Below are positions 14,555 through 15,272 of a stretch of 15,272 nucleotides of DNA, piece after piece. The stretch lies in assembly GCA_002887195.1 (NCBI GenBank), contig PJAB01001337.1:1-15272 (forward strand). The letters are read 5' to 3'. Below the pieces are notes generated by a model. The model did no database searches, was not told the origin of the DNA, and worked only from the letters and a program-made list of their open reading frames with translations. Numbering within the stretch: the first letter of the stretch is position 1; each line of letters begins with the position of its first letter. A program made the translations under genes and the position numbers. Source of the DNA: Chrysochromulina parva. Taxonomy: Eukaryota > Haptophyta > Prymnesiales > Chrysochromulinaceae.

Positions 14555-15272
14555 CTACTCCAGCCAGTCCTCGTCGGCCCGGCCGTTGGGCTCGAGTAGA
14601 GTGCCGCCGCGCCCGATGAGCTCCTCTAGTGTGAACGGGTTGGGCTGCGTGGTCGCCACGGTCGTGAACGGACCCTCTGTGAAAGGACCCTCTGTGAACG
14701 GACCCTCTGTGAACGGGTTGGGCTGCGGAGTCGACTGCGGAGCCGCGGCGGCGACGACGTGCGCAACTCCAGAGAGCATGGGCAGGATGCCTCGCATGGA
14801 CGAGCGCAGCTCATGCTCGTCGCCCGAGCTGCCTGCCTCGGACTTGTCGCCCGCATACCCTTCGTGCTCCTCGCGACGACGCTGCACCGAGCGGTGCCCG
14901 CGAGGTCGCGCCGTACCGAGCGCGCCGAGCGGCGCGTCCGGCAGGGGTTGCGACAGGGCGTGCGGCATCGGCTGCCCGATCCCGCGGCCAGCCTCGACAG
15001 CGAGGCCTATGGAGGGCTCCACCTCGGCCTCCATGGCGACCGCCCATCGGCGTGGTGGCGGTCCCATCTGCCCCAATTGGGCGGCGTGGTGAGCACTTGC
15101 ATGCAGTGAAACGGCCATCTGCCCTAATTGGGCGGCGTGGGCGGGGGCGGGGGCGCGGCAGCATTGAAAAGTGGCGTTTGAGCACTTGCGCGCGCTGCTC
15201 CTCGCCCGGGACGAAGTCGGTGACGAAGCGGATGCCCCGCCCCTCGAAGGCCACGTAGTCGCCCACGCCCGC
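14555..15272 (-). CDS. Unidentified NPF-motif protein, 3' portion; exons 15272-15186 (partial) and 15118-14555
   Basis: The gene runs off the window, so only the C-terminal ~216 residues are seen. The upstream exon reads VGDYVAFEGRGIRFVTDF then VPGEEQRAQ, open to the window edge with no ATG. It joins in phase 0 to a 187-residue frame. That part is disordered-looking: RRREEHEGYAGDKSEAGSSG, then TEGPF repeats flanked by two QPNPFT motifs, and an acidic end EPNGRADEDWLE. NPF tripeptides are known ligands of EH domains in endocytic adaptors (established for the motif), so a vesicle-trafficking role is possible, but this is inference. No family was recognised. The split into two exons is inferred from frame change and splice consensus. 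Confidence 0.55.
   Translation of the reverse strand, partial: RAWATTWPSRGGASASSPTSSRARSSARKCSNATFQCCRAPAPAHAAQLGQMAVSLHASAHHAAQLGQMGPPPRRWAVAMEAEVEPSIGLAVEAGRGIGQPMPHALSQPLPDAPLGALGTARPRGHRSVQRRREEHEGYAGDKSEAGSSGDEHELRSSMRGILPMLSGVAHVVAAAAPQSTPQPNPFTEGPFTEGPFTEGPFTTVATTQPNPFTLEELIGRGGTLLEPNGRADEDWLE
14631..14727 (-). repeat. 15-bp tandem repeat (TEGPF) flanked by 19-bp direct repeats (QPNPFT)
   Basis: On the plus strand GTGAACGGACCCTCT recurs at 14664, 14679 (one change) and 14694. A 19-bp block GTGAACGGGTTGGGCTGCG stands at both ends (14631-14649 and 14709-14727). All copies are in frame in the minus-strand gene. Confidence 0.92.
15119..15185 (-). other. Intron of the NPF-motif gene (67 nt; alternative acceptor at 15068 gives 118 nt)
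   Basis: The donor is GCGCAA|GTGCTC at 15185. Two near-identical acceptors, AATTAGGGCAG|ATGG (15119) and AATTGGGGCAG|ATGG (15068), both keep phase 0 and differ by 17 codons. The donor string GCAAGTGCTCA is also repeated between the acceptors. Confidence 0.5.

Overview
This window looks like nuclear DNA from a GC-rich, compact genome of a flagellated, plastid-bearing protist. A haptophyte-like alga is the best guess, and that is inference. The signs are: a eukaryotic-type 5S rRNA gene; GT-AG spliceosomal introns inside protein genes; a shared RNA polymerase I/III subunit; a Chibby-like basal-body protein; a short-chain dehydrogenase with a plastid/thylakoid-style leader; and abundant in-frame microsatellite-like repeats. 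There are no bacterial operons and no Shine-Dalgarno logic. No phage, IS element, CRISPR array or tRNA was found.

Layout. 1-120 is a 5S rRNA gene (+) with a T-run terminator, followed only 36 bases later by a Y-family translesion DNA polymerase gene (+, 156-2850, one 85-nt intron) ending in a UBZ4 zinc finger. Three minus-strand genes follow: a two-exon gene with a C-terminal AP2/ERF-like domain (3043-5202, 285-nt repeat-rich intron), a SbmA/BacA-type peptide transporter homologue (5329-6726) and a two-exon Chibby-like coiled-coil protein (7051-7468). Next comes RPAC2/AC19 (-, 7845-8201), divergent from a two-exon short-chain dehydrogenase/reductase (+, 8332-9744). Then come a cysteine-rich-plus-PC-esterase protein (+, 9936-11417), a GT-A-fold glycosyltransferase (-, 11831-12967) divergent from a proline-rich type I membrane protein (+, 13156-14061), and the 3' part of an unidentified NPF-motif protein (-, 14555-15272, running off the window).

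The genes do not form one pathway. They are housekeeping (5S, RPAC2), DNA damage tolerance (polymerase), cilium (Chibby-like), plastid (SDR) and cell-surface/secretory functions (esterase, glycosyltransferase, membrane protein). The PC-esterase, glycosyltransferase and proline-rich surface protein are adjacent and could all concern extracellular glycans, but nothing in the sequence proves a functional link.

The most unusual signals are structural. (1) Several introns carry tandem duplications of their own splice-site regions, and two unrelated introns share a nearly identical 18-nt 3' end (16/18), which suggests introner-like or duplication-born introns. (2) Two genes, the esterase and the glycosyltransferase, have short perfect inverted repeats in which one arm contains or abuts the start codon. 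(3) A bacterial-type SbmA/BacA transporter sits in a eukaryotic context. (4) The Y-family polymerase has Asp in place of the usual catalytic Glu. Joined exon models were made by eye from reading frames and splice-site consensus; no transcript evidence was available.
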